A program made the translations under genes and the position numbers. Positions 39,599-50,546 of a stretch of 64,000 nt of DNA are shown one piece after another. Every line of letters begins with the position of its first letter. The stretch's first letter is position 1. The stretch comes from Shinella sp. (GTDB lineage: Bacteria > Pseudomonadota > Alphaproteobacteria > Rhizobiales > Rhizobiaceae): NCBI GenBank assembly GCA_003248775.1, contig QFQX01000012.1, positions 59,991 to 123,990 on the forward strand, read 5' to 3'. The notes beneath the pieces are model-generated. The model searched no databases. It saw only the letters and a program-made list of their open reading frames with translations, and had not been told where the DNA came from.

Positions 39599-40287
39599 TG
39601 GATGCCGACCTGCTCTGTAATGGCCTGCGACTTCAACACCAGAAGCGGCTCGATCAGCCCGAGAACATAGTCGCCGATCTCGGCGACGGGCCGCTCTGCA
39701 TCGACAATGCGGCAGCGTTCCGGATGGGCGCCGGCGATATCGAGAAAGGCCTGACGCCGCTTTTCATGAGTCTGGACCTCTTCCTTCTCGAAGCGGTCCG
39801 GTCCGGCGGCATTGCCGAGATGCGGCTGCAATCGACCGCGTGCGCGTTCGAGGCCGACGGATGCCGGCAGGTCGAAGATCAGCGTCAGGTCCGGCACGAT
39901 ACCATCGACGGCGACGCGTTCCAGCGTGTCGATGAAGTCCGGCTCGAGATTGCCTGTGACCCCCTGATAGACCCGCGAGGAATCCATGAAGCGGTCGCAG
40001 AGCACGACGAACCCTTTGGAGAGCGCCGGCCGGATCACCGTTTCGACATGGTCGTTGCGGGCGGCTGCGAAAAGCAGGGCTTCCATGCGCACGCCGTAGG
40101 ATTCGGCCGCACCGGACAGCAGCACATGGCGCAATGCTTCCGCGCCGGCCGATCCGCCGGGTTCGCGCGTGGTAATCACATCGAGACCACGGCGTCTGAG
40201 CGCGTCAGCGAGTCGGCGGATCTGGGTGGACTTGCCGGCCCCCTCTCCGCCCTCGAAACTCACGAACAATCCCTTACCGCTCGACAC
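39595..40287 (-). CDS. tmk: Thymidylate kinase
   Basis: Tmk phosphorylates dTMP to dTDP. The 230-residue protein has the P-loop FEGGEGAGKSTQIRRLADAL, the DR(F/Y) loop CDRFMDSSRVYQG, and a lid region with RARGRLQ. A GTG start at 40287 is inferred, since the P-loop follows at the usual distance. The gene lies 110 bases downstream of dacC and overlaps holB. Confidence 0.95.
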   Translation of the reverse strand: MSSGKGLFVSFEGGEGAGKSTQIRRLADALRRRGLDVITTREPGGSAGAEALRHVLLSGAAESYGVRMEALLFAAARNDHVETVIRPALSKGFVVLCDRFMDSSRVYQGVTGNLEPDFIDTLERVAVDGIVPDLTLIFDLPASVGLERARGRLQPHLGNAAGPDRFEKEEVQTHEKRRQAFLDIAGAHPERCRIVDAERPVAEIGDYVLGLIEPLLVLKSQAITEQVGIQ

Positions 40288-40397
40288 TCTCTGCTCCGAC
40301 CTTTGCGAATAAAAGCTAATATAGGTGGTCCATGCGTCAATAGCGTAATCGCCATCTTAGTTAAACTATAAACCGGTCTGGAAAATTTCCTGTCCTG

Positions 40398-41555
40398 TCA
40401 AAGCCAGAAGAACAGAAGTTCGAAGATCGCGTCGAAGGCTTTCTGGCGCAATGTGCCCTCACCCACCGGTTCCGCACTCTTGAGCGCCAGTTCGCGTAGC
40501 GGCCGTTCCCCCGAATAGATCGTCAGGTTGCCGACATCCGCGCCTGCGGCCACCGGTGCCCTGAGCGGCCAGTGATAGACGATCTTCGCCTGAAGCCGTT
40601 CGGGGTTGTTGATCGGCACGTAGACATCCACCGGAAGCGGCGTCACCAGCGCAACCTTACCCTTGTCTCCGCCATAGACGCTTGCCTCGCCGACCGTTTC
40701 TCCGGCCTTGAACAGGTTGCGCATCTCGAAGGTCGTGAAGCCCCAGTCGAGCAACCGGTTGGCCTCCTCCGTGCGCTCCTTGTCGCTGGCGACGCCGTTC
40801 ATCGCCAGGAAAAGCCGCCTGTCCTGCCGTTCCGCGGACGTCACGATGGAATAGCCTGTACCCTCGGCAAAACCGGTGGCAAGGCCATCTGCGCCGGATG
40901 CCAGCATCGGGTTGCGGTTGCGCTGGAGTATCTTGTTCCACTCGAATTCCGGCTGCGACAGAAACCGGTAGAAATCCGGATAGGTCGTCTGCAGATGGCG
41001 CGCCAGCCGCACCATGTCGGTCAGCGTTGTCTTGTTATCCGGATGAGGCAGCCCGGTGGAGTTGGCGAAATGGCTACCCGTTAGACCGAGAGCCTTCGCC
41101 CGCTCATTCATGCGTTCGACAAACTTCGTTTCGCTGCCCGTCATGCCCTCGGCAAGGATTATGCAGCCGTCATTGGCCATCTGCACGGCAATGCCCTTCA
41201 CCAGATCCTCGACGCGGATGTCCGATTTCAGTGCGGCAAACATCGTCGAGGTGCGCGAAGGTGCGCCGCCGGTGCGCCACGCATATTCCGAAACACGATA
41301 GACCGTATCGAGGCTGATTTCGCCGCGCTTCAGCGCGTCGAACACCACTTCCAGTGTCATCATTTTGGCAAGCGATGCAGGAGGGAAAGGCGTGTCCTCT
41401 CCCCTCGACAATAGGACAGTGCCGGTTGAAGCTTCGATCAGCAGGACCTGTGCGGCCTTCGTCTCAAAGGTCGGGCTCGGTGCCTTCTGAGCGATGGCGC
41501 TTATCGGGAGAAGAAAGCCCACGATGAGGACGGCAAGGGCAAGGCTTTGTCGCAT
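40398..41555 (-). CDS. dacC: DacC-type D-alanyl-D-alanine carboxypeptidase with altered active-site motifs
   Basis: This 385-residue exported penicillin-binding protein-5 relative has a signal peptide (LALAVLIVGFLLPISAIA), a transpeptidase-like domain, a PBP5_C beta domain, and a C-terminal amphipathic anchor (FDAIFELLFFWL). SxxK is intact (S61-L-A-K64). The SxN triad reads M126-A-N128, and the KTG triad reads A226-T-G228. Loss of both the second Ser and the KTG Lys should cripple catalysis, so the protein may bind peptidoglycan rather than cut it. Alternatively this may be a conserved variant subfamily. It lies between rlpA and tmk. Confidence 0.88.
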   Translation of the reverse strand: MRQSLALAVLIVGFLLPISAIAQKAPSPTFETKAAQVLLIEASTGTVLLSRGEDTPFPPASLAKMMTLEVVFDALKRGEISLDTVYRVSEYAWRTGGAPSRTSTMFAALKSDIRVEDLVKGIAVQMANDGCIILAEGMTGSETKFVERMNERAKALGLTGSHFANSTGLPHPDNKTTLTDMVRLARHLQTTYPDFYRFLSQPEFEWNKILQRNRNPMLASGADGLATGFAEGTGYSIVTSAERQDRRLFLAMNGVASDKERTEEANRLLDWGFTTFEMRNLFKAGETVGEASVYGGDKGKVALVTPLPVDVYVPINNPERLQAKIVYHWPLRAPVAAGADVGNLTIYSGERPLRELALKSAEPVGEGTLRQKAFDAIFELLFFWL

Positions 41556-41611
41556 GGTCCTCTTCTGCTGCTCCCGCCTGCGTCGGTGGCAGGCATACTC
41601 GACGATAGCAT

Positions 41612-42658
41612 TCAGCGGCTGCCAGAAAGCTTGGTGCCGCCACGTCTGACCGAAGCGAGAATCGATGCTTCCGTCAGGCCGTCATTGCGCACCATAATGG
41701 CGTCGAAGGCAAGCGCGGAGCGGGGAACGGTGGCGCCTTCCGCATAGGCGGCGGCAGGAACGCCGGCCGGCAGGCGCAGGTAATGGCCGTCAAGCGGACG
41801 CGGATAGGGCATGGGGCCGAATTCAGGCAGAAGGACAAACTGGTCGAAGGCTGCCATGGCCGGAGCAACCGCCTGAGCGACCGGAACCGGCCTGCTGGAC
41901 GGGGTCGGTCCGGCAAGGCTCGTCTGGATCGCGGGTGCCTGAAGCGTCATGCTTTGCGGCACGGTGTTCTGGGCGGAGGCGACCATGACGCCGCTGGCGA
42001 TCTGGCCCTGCGGATTGATGGCCGGGAAGCGATCGCCCTTCTTGCTGTAGGACGCCATCAGGTAGGGCATGTCGTTGCCGTCCATGCGGGCGGGACCGAC
42101 ATATTGTACACGGACCTTGCCGGTGCCGCTATGGGCCATGTCCAGCATGTCGGCGGTCTTGTTGGACAGGTCGATGATGCGATCCGAATGGAACGGACCC
42201 CGGTCGTTGATGCGCACAATGACGGACGAGCCGTTTTCGATATTGGTTACGCGGGCATAGCTTGGCAGTGGCAGCGTGGGATGCGCAGCTGAGAGGTAAT
42301 ACTGGTCGTAGAGCTCGCCATTCGCCGTCAGGCGGCCGTGAAAGGCGGAACCGTACCAGGACGCCATGCCGACCTTGTCGTAATTCGGATTGTCGTCGGG
42401 GACATAGACCTTGCCCTTCACGGTATAGGGTTTGCCGACCATGTAGCGGCCCCCGCCCTTGGGCACCGGGCCGTTGGCGACGAGGCGCGGGCTTGCCTTC
42501 ACGCCGTATTCCGATTCGGAGAAGTATTCCTTGCCGTGTTTTTTCGGCTTTTTCTCATTGCTGGTCGTGGAGCATGAGGCAACGGAAACACAAAGAAGTG
42601 ACAAAGCGAGCCATTTGGCTCCGATGACCAGAGATCCGCTGCCTGTCTTGATTTTCAT
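41612..42658 (-). CDS. rlpA: Septal ring lytic transglycosylase RlpA-family lipoprotein
   Basis: This 348-residue outer-membrane lipoprotein has a lipobox at LLCVSVASC (Cys at about residue 29). A double-psi beta-barrel domain (about residues 90-185) contains GMASWYGSAFHGRLTANGE and VIVRINDRGPFHSDRIIDLS; the catalytic Asp lies in the latter. No SPOR domain is recognisable at the C-terminus, which is instead a Pro/Ala-rich tail with a small folded end. It cleaves or remodels denuded glycan strands at division sites in other bacteria. ATG 42658 is chosen because GTGGGA precedes it and the signal sequence follows. Confidence 0.88.
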   Translation of the reverse strand: MKIKTGSGSLVIGAKWLALSLLCVSVASCSTTSNEKKPKKHGKEYFSESEYGVKASPRLVANGPVPKGGGRYMVGKPYTVKGKVYVPDDNPNYDKVGMASWYGSAFHGRLTANGELYDQYYLSAAHPTLPLPSYARVTNIENGSSVIVRINDRGPFHSDRIIDLSNKTADMLDMAHSGTGKVRVQYVGPARMDGNDMPYLMASYSKKGDRFPAINPQGQIASGVMVASAQNTVPQSMTLQAPAIQTSLAGPTPSSRPVPVAQAVAPAMAAFDQFVLLPEFGPMPYPRPLDGHYLRLPAGVPAAAYAEGATVPRSALAFDAIMVRNDGLTEASILASVRRGGTKLSGSR

Positions 42659-42986
42659 GTGTCCCACTTATTCCATAAGTCTTGCCGCGGCGTCCCCGAC
42701 CGCTGCCGGAAAGAAACGACGTTTCCACCCGACTGGCTATCTGCAATGGTAAGAAGAAAGCTTTGACAACGTGGCGGAATTGAGAAAAATCTGTGCATGT
42801 AGTCGCCATTCGTTGTTCATGGTTAATGAACGGTAAATCGAATACTCCGTCGTAATGGACTGTTACTTGCGGTCTCCCCGCGACGGGTTCGCAGCGGCTA
42901 TCAACGGGACAACGTCTCTGTTCATCTGAGCAGGACGTAAATCCAGCTTGCCAAGTGCCGTGGGTTTGCGCATAAGGCGTGCTGCT
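42659..42986. other. Intergenic region between rlpA and tRNA-Ser
   Basis: This 328-base stretch has no credible open frame on either strand. It should contain the leftward rlpA promoter and the rightward tRNA promoter (a TTGACA-like hexamer at about 42762). Nothing else is recognised. Confidence 0.6.
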
Positions 42987-44692
<1,706 letters not shown>

Positions 44693-44696
<4 letters not shown>

Positions 44697-45082
44697 TTGC
44701 GGGTTCCCTTCGTCTTGCGGCGTTCCGCCAATGGCAGGACCAGCTCTACCCGGTCATGGATGAGCCTGGGCACCAGCCTGAGCCCCTTGCCCCTCTCCAT
44801 GCGGACAAGGCCATAGGCAGCCATGGTTTTAAGTGTTCGGGACAGGTTTGATTTCGCGCGCCCCGTGATCTGTGCAAGTTTTTCTAGCGATTGCGGCTCC
44901 TGTTCACGAACGATGCGAAGCAACTCGCAATTGGCTGGTGAGAGGAGCTTCGCGAATGACATGGTCGAAGCAAACCACACAGTTGGCTCGCCAGTGCCAG
45001 GCCTTTCCTCGCCTCTTGCGATTCGCTGGGTTCGCGCTTTCATTTCCTCTGGGTCGGCAATGCCGACCCTCAATATTGACAT
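44693..45082 (-). CDS. HVO_A0114-type winged-helix protein (TumA-like antitoxin)
   Basis: This 129-residue DNA-binding protein has a MarR-like winged helix (about residues 50-110, LLRIVREQEPQSLEKLAQITGRAKSNLSRTLKTMAAYGLV), as in HVO_A0114-family proteins. The family usually follows a DUF6516 (TumE) toxin gene as its antitoxin and repressor. The expected toxin is not intact here. The preceding 104-residue frame ends in YYDNEKP, which resembles a TumE fragment only in its last residues. The gene overlaps the recombinase start by four bases, so it may regulate integrase expression instead. Confidence 0.72.
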
Positions 45083-45102
45083 GGCATCGCCCGATCATCC
45101 GG

Positions 45103-45417
45103 TTAAGGCTTTTCGTTATCATAATACGATAACCTCTTTAAGTCATCAGGCAGGTCGACAGGGCCGAACATCTCGTCAAAGAAATCGGCAAACCAACGCT
45201 CGAAGACTTGGATTTCAGCCTCGGTGATTGGCACGTTCTCCGGCCAGTCGTCGAAAACCGGAAGCTTTTCGACGTCGAAAACGTGCGACGGGCTTCCTCG
45301 CGGAGGACTTAAGCGGGGCGCAGGATCGTCAGCGTAGTCGAACAGATCACCGGGAATTAACTTGTGGGTGGGCCATCTCAGTTGCCTTCTCCCGGTGGGG
45401 TGGTGCTCTGCACACAT
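45103..45417 (-). CDS. Hypothetical protein, possible toxin remnant
   Basis: I do not recognise this 104-residue, Pro/Asp/Glu-rich soluble protein. A strong AAGGAGG ribosome-binding site lies before ATG 45417. The middle part (EAEIQVFERWFADFFDEMF) looks helical and acidic. The last residues, RLSYYDNEKP, resemble the YDNE motif of TumE toxins, and the base sequence after the stop could continue the resemblance (PDDRAM), so a frame-truncated toxin fused to another sequence is possible. It lies 20 bases upstream of the TumA-like gene. Confidence 0.45.
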   Translation of the reverse strand: MCAEHHPTGRRQLRWPTHKLIPGDLFDYADDPAPRLSPPRGSPSHVFDVEKLPVFDDWPENVPITEAEIQVFERWFADFFDEMFGPVDLPDDLKRLSYYDNEKP

Positions 45418-45913
45418 GGAAACCTCCTTGGTTTTGACAGACTCCAAGGCATTCAAGACCCCGGAATTATGCGAACCATGGAGGGCGGTCGGCGGCCTGT
45501 AGCGTGCCGCATTTAGAACGATACGTGCGCGGCACCCCTACGCTGCGTGGCGTCGTTCCTTTAGACAGTGATCCGCCAGGCACGGTTAGGAACGGGCAGT
45601 CGATTGTATGCCTTGCGTCGACGAAACACCTAATCCGTAGTGATAAGACGCTCCAGCAAGGGCACGATGAGATATCTCTCGCTTGAGCTATGTTTTGGTG
45701 TTGGGTTAGCTACTCGGATATCTATAACTTGAGAGAAAAAGGCTTAAAAAGATAGAGGTGACCGGGATGCGGCCACCAGTTGTACGGCGCAAAAGACTTT
45801 ACAGATCATCGGCTACGCCATTCGCTTGCGTGCCCGATCGAACTCGCCAATTCCTCCGCCAGATCGGCATACATCCAGCGGAGGATGGAGTTCATGGCTC
45901 AGGCGCGCGGCAA
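45418..45913. other. Gene-poor spacer between the integrase block and the ABC genes
   Basis: This spacer is 496 bases with no convincing gene. The part at 45690-45760 is A+T-rich (TAACTTGAGAGAAAAAGGC, then AAAAAGATAG) and contrasts with the GC-rich flanks. A 29-codon frame at about 45907-45815 on the minus strand is too short to support. The spacer may be the junction between the element backbone and its cargo. Confidence 0.5.
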
Positions 45914-46867
45914 TTATGCGCGCACCTCCTGCCGCTGGAAGACGACATAGGCGAGCGTGAACAGGACCAGCATCGCGGCGATCAGTCCGGAGATCTGGGG
46001 CCAAACGATCAGCAGGCTCTGTAGGGTCGGCAGCGGCGCTCCTATCACCGCGCCCTGCATCTGGTGCATGAACAGCGGCCCGACGGAGCGCGCGGCCGGG
46101 TCCAGTAACAGCCCCGTGACCTCGCCATAGAGCGTCTGCGGCGAGAGGCGGGCGATCGCCTGCTGCCACTCGAAGCGGTTGAGCACGCTCATCGGATCGA
46201 ACGGGTCGATGGGCGCGACGATGCCGGCCACCAGCGGTGCGATCATGCCCCAGAACACGGTGAGCACCAGCCAGACGGAGAGCGCGGCCAATGCCGAGGT
46301 GGCGGGCGAGCGGATGACGGTCGAGAATGCGATTGCGAGCGCGAGCCAGACCCCGGCATAGGCGAGCGTCGCGGCAAGCCAGAACACGCCGCGCACGATA
46401 TCCGCGCCGGAGGGCGGCAGGCCGAGGAAGAGCATGCCGAGCCCGACCATCATCAGCCACAGTGTCAGGAGGGCGATGGCGATGACCAGCAGGCCGCCGA
46501 GGAATTTTCCGAACAGCACGGCGTCGCGATAGATCGGCTGGGCAAGCAGCCGGCTCATGGTGCGCCGGTTGAACTCGCCGTTGATGGCATCAAATCCGAG
46601 CGCGATAGCCACCAGCGGCAGCAGAAAGCCGAGAAATGCAGCGAAAGACGGCAACGGCTCGCGCGCCACCGTGAACAGCTTGAGGAACAGATAGGCGTCT
46701 TGCGCCGTCGTGTCGCGGATGCGGTCGATGGCACCGTAGACCGCTCCGATGGCCGTAAGCAGAACCAGCAGCATGATGAGATGCATGCGGGCGCTCGTCA
46801 TGTGGTCGGCCGCTTCCTTGAGCGCGACTGTGCCGACGCCCCTGAATGGAGATCCTTCACGCCGCAT
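45914..46867 (-). CDS. ABC-2 type transporter permease
   Basis: This 317-residue inner-membrane protein has six hydrophobic helices and a large first periplasmic loop, in the NosY/ABC-2 permease style (FLGFLLPLVAIALGFDAINGEF is the characteristic coupling-loop region). I chose ATG 46867 with GGGAGG seven bases upstream; it overlaps the ATPase stop by 11 bases. With the ATPase and the NEW3 protein it forms one exporter unit, the last part of a leftward operon that begins with groES. Substrate is unknown; lipid, cell-wall or copper-centre export are the roles of relatives. Confidence 0.85.
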   Translation of the reverse strand: MRREGSPFRGVGTVALKEAADHMTSARMHLIMLLVLLTAIGAVYGAIDRIRDTTAQDAYLFLKLFTVAREPLPSFAAFLGFLLPLVAIALGFDAINGEFNRRTMSRLLAQPIYRDAVLFGKFLGGLLVIAIALLTLWLMMVGLGMLFLGLPPSGADIVRGVFWLAATLAYAGVWLALAIAFSTVIRSPATSALAALSVWLVLTVFWGMIAPLVAGIVAPIDPFDPMSVLNRFEWQQAIARLSPQTLYGEVTGLLLDPAARSVGPLFMHQMQGAVIGAPLPTLQSLLIVWPQISGLIAAMLVLFTLAYVVFQRQEVRA

Positions 46868-47795
46868 TGGCAACCTCCCTGAAGTAACGATTGTAGGCTT
46901 CGTCGAGGCGCGCGCGACGCAGGTCGAGGTTCTTCAACCTGCCGCCCGCCTCGATCACGAGTTTTGCGAGATCGGACCGCACATCGCGGGTTGCCTCGAC
47001 CTGCCAGAGGCCGTGGGACGCGACTGCAACCGACGTCACGCCGTCGGTCTTGCCCGCGAGTTGGCCGAGGTCGATCCCATCGGCCTCAACATCGATGACG
47101 AAGGAACCGCGCCCGATCCTCGCCGCCAGCTCCTCGATGGTGCCGAAGAAGCCAATGCGCCCCTTGTTGAACAGCGCCACCCGGCTGCAGATCGACTGCA
47201 CCACGTCGAGCATGTGCGAGGACAGAAGGATGGTCATGCCGCCGCGCGACAGGTCGAGGATGAGATCGAGCAGTTCCTGCGTCGATTGCGGATCGAGGCC
47301 CGAGGTCGGCTCGTCGAGGATCGCTATCCTGCAGTCGCGCATCAGCAGTTCGGCAATGCCGAGACGCTGGCGCATGCCGCGCGAATAGGTGGTGACCGGA
47401 CGGTCCGCGGCATCGCTGAGCCGCACCTTTTCCAGCGCGGCGGCGATGCGCTCCTTCGCCAGTTCGCGCGACATGCCAGCGAGCTTCGCCGTATAGGCGA
47501 GGTTCTCCCTGCCGGTCATCGTATCGTAGAAGCCGACTGCGTCCGGCAGGTAGCCGACCTCGCGCTTGACCTCCAGCGGCCGGCGCAGCGGGTCCTTGCC
47601 CAGGATACTGACGCTTCCCTCGCTCGCTTCCGTCAGGCCGAGCAGCATCAGGATCGTCGTGGTCTTGCCAGCGCCGTTGGGACCGAGCAGGCCGATCACC
47701 TCGCCCTGGTTGACGGAGAGGTCGATGCCGGCCACGGCCACCGCGTCGCCATAGCGCTTGGCAAGGCCCTTCGCTTCGAGAACGACCGTGCTCAT
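46857..47795 (-). CDS. ABC transporter ATP-binding protein
   Basis: This 312-residue nucleotide-binding subunit has Walker A GLLGPNGAGKTTT (about residues 37-49), signature YSRGMRQRLGIAEL, Walker B ILDEPTSGLDP and the H-loop SSHMLD. It is of the CcmA/NosF/DRA type that pairs with ABC-2 permeases. The last 80 residues form a beta-rich regulatory tail. Its ATG overlaps the stop codon of the NEW3-domain gene by four bases and its end overlaps the permease start, so the three are tightly coupled. Confidence 0.92.
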   Translation of the reverse strand: MSTVVLEAKGLAKRYGDAVAVAGIDLSVNQGEVIGLLGPNGAGKTTTILMLLGLTEASEGSVSILGKDPLRRPLEVKREVGYLPDAVGFYDTMTGRENLAYTAKLAGMSRELAKERIAAALEKVRLSDAADRPVTTYSRGMRQRLGIAELLMRDCRIAILDEPTSGLDPQSTQELLDLILDLSRGGMTILLSSHMLDVVQSICSRVALFNKGRIGFFGTIEELAARIGRGSFVIDVEADGIDLGQLAGKTDGVTSVAVASHGLWQVEATRDVRSDLAKLVIEAGGRLKNLDLRRARLDEAYNRYFREVANAA

Positions 47796-48994
47796 CGCCG
47801 CCCGTACCTCATTACTGCGCCGCCCAGTACCAGGGCCGCGACGGCGATCACGCCAAGCCCTGCAGCACCCCACATCGTCGAGGTCCTGACCGTCACGCGG
47901 AACTGCACGCTTTCGGAGACGGCGTCGTTGGAGGCCCGCACAGACACCATGTAATCGCCGGCGATCGCCTGTTCAGACGGGGTGATTTTTACATTAACCT
48001 CGCCGGTGGAGTTGGGCGCGATCTGGGCAACGTCCTGTGGCTCGAACGCGACGGTCCAGCCGGAGGGCGGCGTGGCGGAAAGCTCCAGATCGGTCGCGGG
48101 AGCAGTTCCGGTGTTGACGAGGGTGAAGGTGAAGCTCGACTCTCTGCCGGCCACCGCTTCGCCAGACAGGCGCTCCTGCGGGCCGACGATGGCAATCTGC
48201 GGTTCACCCGTCACGTCGAGGCTGAGCTGCGTGGTCCCGGAAAGCCCTTCGCCGGAAACCTCGAATCCAGCTTCATAGCGCCCGGCCGCGACCCCACGCG
48301 ATGGGATCACCTCCATCGTGACCGTCTCCGTCGCGCCGGCGGCGATGGGCAGGCCGGTGATCTCCTCCGAGCCGTAGCCCTTCTTGAAGCGCGTCTGGAA
48401 ACCGCCCGGGACGCTGGCTGTCAGATTGAACAGCCCGTCTTCCGCGCCTTCGTTCTTCACCTTGATCTTGAAGGAGAAGGTCGAGCGCGCGGTGCCGCGT
48501 AAAGCAGGCAATTCCGGCTCAAGCGAAAGGCCGGAGGTAGCCTCCTCGGTTTCCGACAAGCGCACCACAAGCGGCAGGGTCACCGTCTCTGCTGCGGTGC
48601 GGGCGCGGACCTCGATGGCGTGTTCGCCGTCGGTCGAGGCGTCTTCCGGAGGGGTGAGTTCGAGCGTCAGCCGCTCGGTCGAATCCGGCGAGACGATCGC
48701 TGCCGTCACCTCCCGGCCGCCGCCCTTCAGCGACCATGCCCAGCCTTCCGGCACGCCGGACACCTCGATCGTGGCGCGCTGCGGAGGCAGCTTCTCATTG
48801 CGCAGCGACAGCGAAACCGACTGCGTTTCGCCCGGCTTGATGGTCATCTCTGGCCAGGATGTCGTCAGCCAGAAGCCGCTGAGTTCGGCGGACTGCTGCG
48901 CCGCAGGGGTTTCCTGTGCGCCAAGCGGCAGGGGCGCCATCAGCATTGCGCCGAGCGCGGCTGCCATCAATGTTGTGGTGAATGTTCTCATCAT
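47792..48994 (-). CDS. NEW3-domain exported protein with C-terminal membrane anchor
   Basis: This 400-residue protein has a signal peptide (TTLMAAALGAMLMAPLPLGAQ), three or four tandem immunoglobulin-like beta-sandwich repeats, and a final transmembrane helix (AAGLGVIAVAALVLGGAV) ending in RYGRR. The repeats carry the NPCBM-associated NEW3 pattern, for example TPPSGWTVAFEPQDVAQIAPNSTG. The mature part is periplasmic and tethered to the inner membrane. NEW3 proteins are often next to ABC-2 exporters and may form the periplasmic adaptor. Here it is coupled by a four-base overlap to the ATPase and lies 47 bases downstream of an HtrA protease. Confidence 0.85.
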   Translation of the reverse strand: MMRTFTTTLMAAALGAMLMAPLPLGAQETPAAQQSAELSGFWLTTSWPEMTIKPGETQSVSLSLRNEKLPPQRATIEVSGVPEGWAWSLKGGGREVTAAIVSPDSTERLTLELTPPEDASTDGEHAIEVRARTAAETVTLPLVVRLSETEEATSGLSLEPELPALRGTARSTFSFKIKVKNEGAEDGLFNLTASVPGGFQTRFKKGYGSEEITGLPIAAGATETVTMEVIPSRGVAAGRYEAGFEVSGEGLSGTTQLSLDVTGEPQIAIVGPQERLSGEAVAGRESSFTFTLVNTGTAPATDLELSATPPSGWTVAFEPQDVAQIAPNSTGEVNVKITPSEQAIAGDYMVSVRASNDAVSESVQFRVTVRTSTMWGAAGLGVIAVAALVLGGAVMRYGRR

Positions 48995-49041
48995 GTTCTC
49001 CCGTATTCACAACGAACAGTCAGCAAAGCGGAAGGCGAGCC

Positions 49042-50412
49042 CTAACGAACGACGAGCAGGAGCCGCGCCCCTCCGCGGAAGAGATCGAGCGCGATGGTGC
49101 CGCGCATTGCGCCGAGCAGCCGCGTCAGTTCGGCTACGGTCCTGACCGGCTGGCGGTTGACGGCGATGATCACGTCGCCGGTACGCAGACCGGCCTGTGC
49201 GGCGGGACTGCCCGGAGCCACGTTGGCGATCAGCACGTTGCCGGACGCATCCTGGAAGTCAGCGCCGGCCAGACGGTCGGGTACGACGCTCGTGGAGGCG
49301 CGCGAGGGACCCGATTCGCCATTCACGGTCAGGGTCGCCGTCCGCCTGGCGCCATCACGCAGATAGTCGACCTCCACCCTCGAGCCCGCAGGTGACAGGC
49401 CGATGCGGTTGCGCAAATCGGCCGAACCCGAGATCTCGCGCCCGTCGACGGCGACGATGATGTCACCGGCCTGAATGCCGGCCCCGGCGGCGGGCGAGCC
49501 GTCCTCAACGCCGGCGACGACCGCGCCAAAGCTGACGTCGATTCCCAGAGCCTCTGCAAGGTCGGGCGTCAGGTCCTGTATCGAGACGCCGATGCGTCCG
49601 CGCCGGACCTCGCCATGCTTGATCAATTGAGCCATCACCGCCGATGCCATGTCGATAGGAACGGCGAAGCCGATTCCGACATTGCCGCCGGCCGGCGCGA
49701 TGATCGCGGTGTTGATGCCGACAAGCTGGCCGTCCGCCGTCACCAGCGCGCCGCCCGAATTGCCGGGATTGATCGAAGCGTCCGTCTGGATGAAGTCTTC
49801 ATAACCTTCGACGTTCAGCCCACTACGGCTTAGCGCGCTGACGATGCCGGAGGTAACGGTCTGGCCGAGCCCGAACGGGTTGCCGATGGCGACCACGCTG
49901 TCGCCGACGCGCAGACGCGACGGATCGCCCAGCCGCAAGGCGGTCAGATTGGGCGCACCGATCCTGAGCAAGGCGATGTCGGTCGCCTTGTCGCTGCCGA
50001 CCAGTTCGGCAGTGAAGCGGCGGCGATCTTTCAGCGTCACCGCGATCTCGCTCGCGCCGTCGACGACATGGTGGTTGGTGAGAATGTAACCCTTTTCCGC
50101 GTCGACGATGACGCCGGACCCGGCGCTCATGCGGGGCCTTTGCTGCGGCGTCTGCGGCAAGTCGAAGAAGCGCCGGAAGTAGGGATCGTTGAAAAGAGGG
50201 TTTGTTTCGGCAGACGCGCGGGACGTGACGGCGATGTTTACGACCGCCGGCGTGATCTCCTCAAGCACGTCAGGCAACGAACGCTCGATACGCACGCCGG
50301 ATGCCACATCCTGTGCGGCTGCGGGCGGCACAGCGCCACCGGAAAACGACAATGCAAGGCACGTGACAAGGACGGCGACAATCTGCGGGGCGCGAGGCAG
50401 GCCGATGAACAT
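49042..50412 (-). CDS. degP: Periplasmic HtrA/DegP-family serine protease with two PDZ domains
   Basis: This 456-residue exported protease-chaperone degrades misfolded envelope proteins. After a signal peptide (IVAVLVTCLALSFSGGAVPPAAAQ) come a trypsin-like domain with triad His115 (TNHHVV), Asp145 (TDIALLR) and Ser219 (NPGNSGGAL), then two PDZ domains (about 260-345 and 365-450). I chose ATG 50412, which gives a canonical signal peptide; a frame extension to 50634 does not. It lies 134 bases downstream of a small ORF and 47 upstream of the NEW3 gene, in the groES-led leftward gene run. Confidence 0.92.
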   Translation of the reverse strand: MFIGLPRAPQIVAVLVTCLALSFSGGAVPPAAAQDVASGVRIERSLPDVLEEITPAVVNIAVTSRASAETNPLFNDPYFRRFFDLPQTPQQRPRMSAGSGVIVDAEKGYILTNHHVVDGASEIAVTLKDRRRFTAELVGSDKATDIALLRIGAPNLTALRLGDPSRLRVGDSVVAIGNPFGLGQTVTSGIVSALSRSGLNVEGYEDFIQTDASINPGNSGGALVTADGQLVGINTAIIAPAGGNVGIGFAVPIDMASAVMAQLIKHGEVRRGRIGVSIQDLTPDLAEALGIDVSFGAVVAGVEDGSPAAGAGIQAGDIIVAVDGREISGSADLRNRIGLSPAGSRVEVDYLRDGARRTATLTVNGESGPSRASTSVVPDRLAGADFQDASGNVLIANVAPGSPAAQAGLRTGDVIIAVNRQPVRTVAELTRLLGAMRGTIALDLFRGGARLLLVVR

Positions 50413-50546
50413 TGTCGATCTCCCGATATGGTTCCTTCGTGTTGGATGCGGCGATGCCGTCGCGCCGGAAGAGATCTTCCGCCGCCGGTCCTTCGCGCGT
50501 CTGGTTCGATTGGAAAGGAACCGCGCCCGGAGGCGAGGTTCCTGGA

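Noticed and set aside
45813..46460. A 215-codon Arg-rich frame on the minus strand
   Set aside because: It is antisense-phase shadow of the ABC permease gene: low-complexity Arg/Ala composition, no ribosome-binding site, and the overlapping frame has clear membrane helices.
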